Under the pieces are notes generated by a model. The model made no database searches. It saw only the letters and a list, made by a program, of their open reading frames with translations, and was not told the DNA's origin. 64,000 nt of DNA, from assembly GCA_963580285.1 (NCBI GenBank), contig OY757023.1, forward strand, positions 132,030,027 through 132,094,026, written 5' to 3'. The position numbers and the translations under genes are program-made. Positions 63,797 to 64,000 of this stretch are shown in pieces. The DNA is from Lucinisca nassula. Its lineage: Eukaryota > Mollusca > Bivalvia > Lucinida > Lucinidae. Positions within the stretch are counted from its first letter, which is position 1, and every line of letters starts with the position of its first letter.

Positions 63797-63983
63797 AATA
63801 GAAGTGGAGGCAATGATCAGAGACATCAAAAAGAAAGAACACAAACATGAAACAACCGACCTAATGGAAACACCAATAGCAGAAAGCAAAAACGACAGTT
63901 ACTTTCCCACAAAATGGCCAATAGGCTATCCAAAATTAAATAATATAAGCGACACAAACACCCAAAGACAAACCATAACAAAC
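63797..63983 (-). repeat. T tail, minus strand, partial
   Basis: AAATAGAAGTGGAGGCAATGATC to AGACAAACCATAACAAA. It begins right after the second RT lineage fragment. The last 17 bases of the window are unassigned. Confidence 0.65.
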
Positions 63984-64000
63984 TAGAAATGCGTCCATAG

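Overview
This is repeat-saturated eukaryotic DNA, most likely from a bivalve or other mollusc. That assignment is an inference from the style of the repeats (hairpin-headed elements whose right ends read CTTGTTT, tRNA-headed SINEs ending in GACGTTAAACCC plus CAAACAAA, a leucine-type primer site in a Gypsy element) and from the eukaryotic transposon families present. No bacterial operon, CRISPR array or intact multi-exon host gene can be recognised. The window is a stack of transposons, many nested inside one another.

Layout. 0-1.4 kb: the 5' half of a hAT transposase gene (minus strand, running off the window). 2.5-8.4 kb: a Gypsy-type LTR retrotransposon (minus) whose domain order is Gag-protease-integrase-RT-RNase H. 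Integrase before RT marks the unusual Gmr1 lineage, and its Gag carries a SCAN-like capsid segment. 10-32 kb: non-coding interspersed elements packed with internal tandem repeats (about 128-, 146-, 160-, 210- and 470-bp units), SINEs, a MITE, a tRNA-Thr-like gene and layered insertions. The 128-bp unit carries a perfect GGTCAnnnTGACC palindrome in most copies. 32.2-34.0 kb: a BEL/Pao fragment ending in a 23-N assembly gap. 35-36 kb: a decayed, internally duplicated gene of unknown function.

36-64 kb is dominated by one retroelement family. It has a reverse transcriptase resembling Penelope-like RTs (GIPMGTNCAP and YLDD motifs) followed by a conserved tail of about 600 bp, called T here. Five RT-bearing copies keep the T tail, one is truncated before it, and more than ten solo tails lie in both orientations. 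Around them are a palindromic foldback family, fragments of two LINE types, a TIR element whose terminal motif recurs inside it, and two opposed 262-bp repeat arrays that each contain a hammerhead-ribozyme fold.

The autonomous elements (hAT, Gmr1-like, BEL, PLE-like, LINEs) would supply enzymes. The T solo copies, SINEs, MITE and hairpin-headed elements are non-coding passengers. Almost every coding copy is broken. The Gmr1-like element is the best preserved, with two long frames joined at a homopolymer shift. Where an uninterrupted relative exists in the window, or a protein resumes across an insertion, insertion points can be placed to within a few bases.
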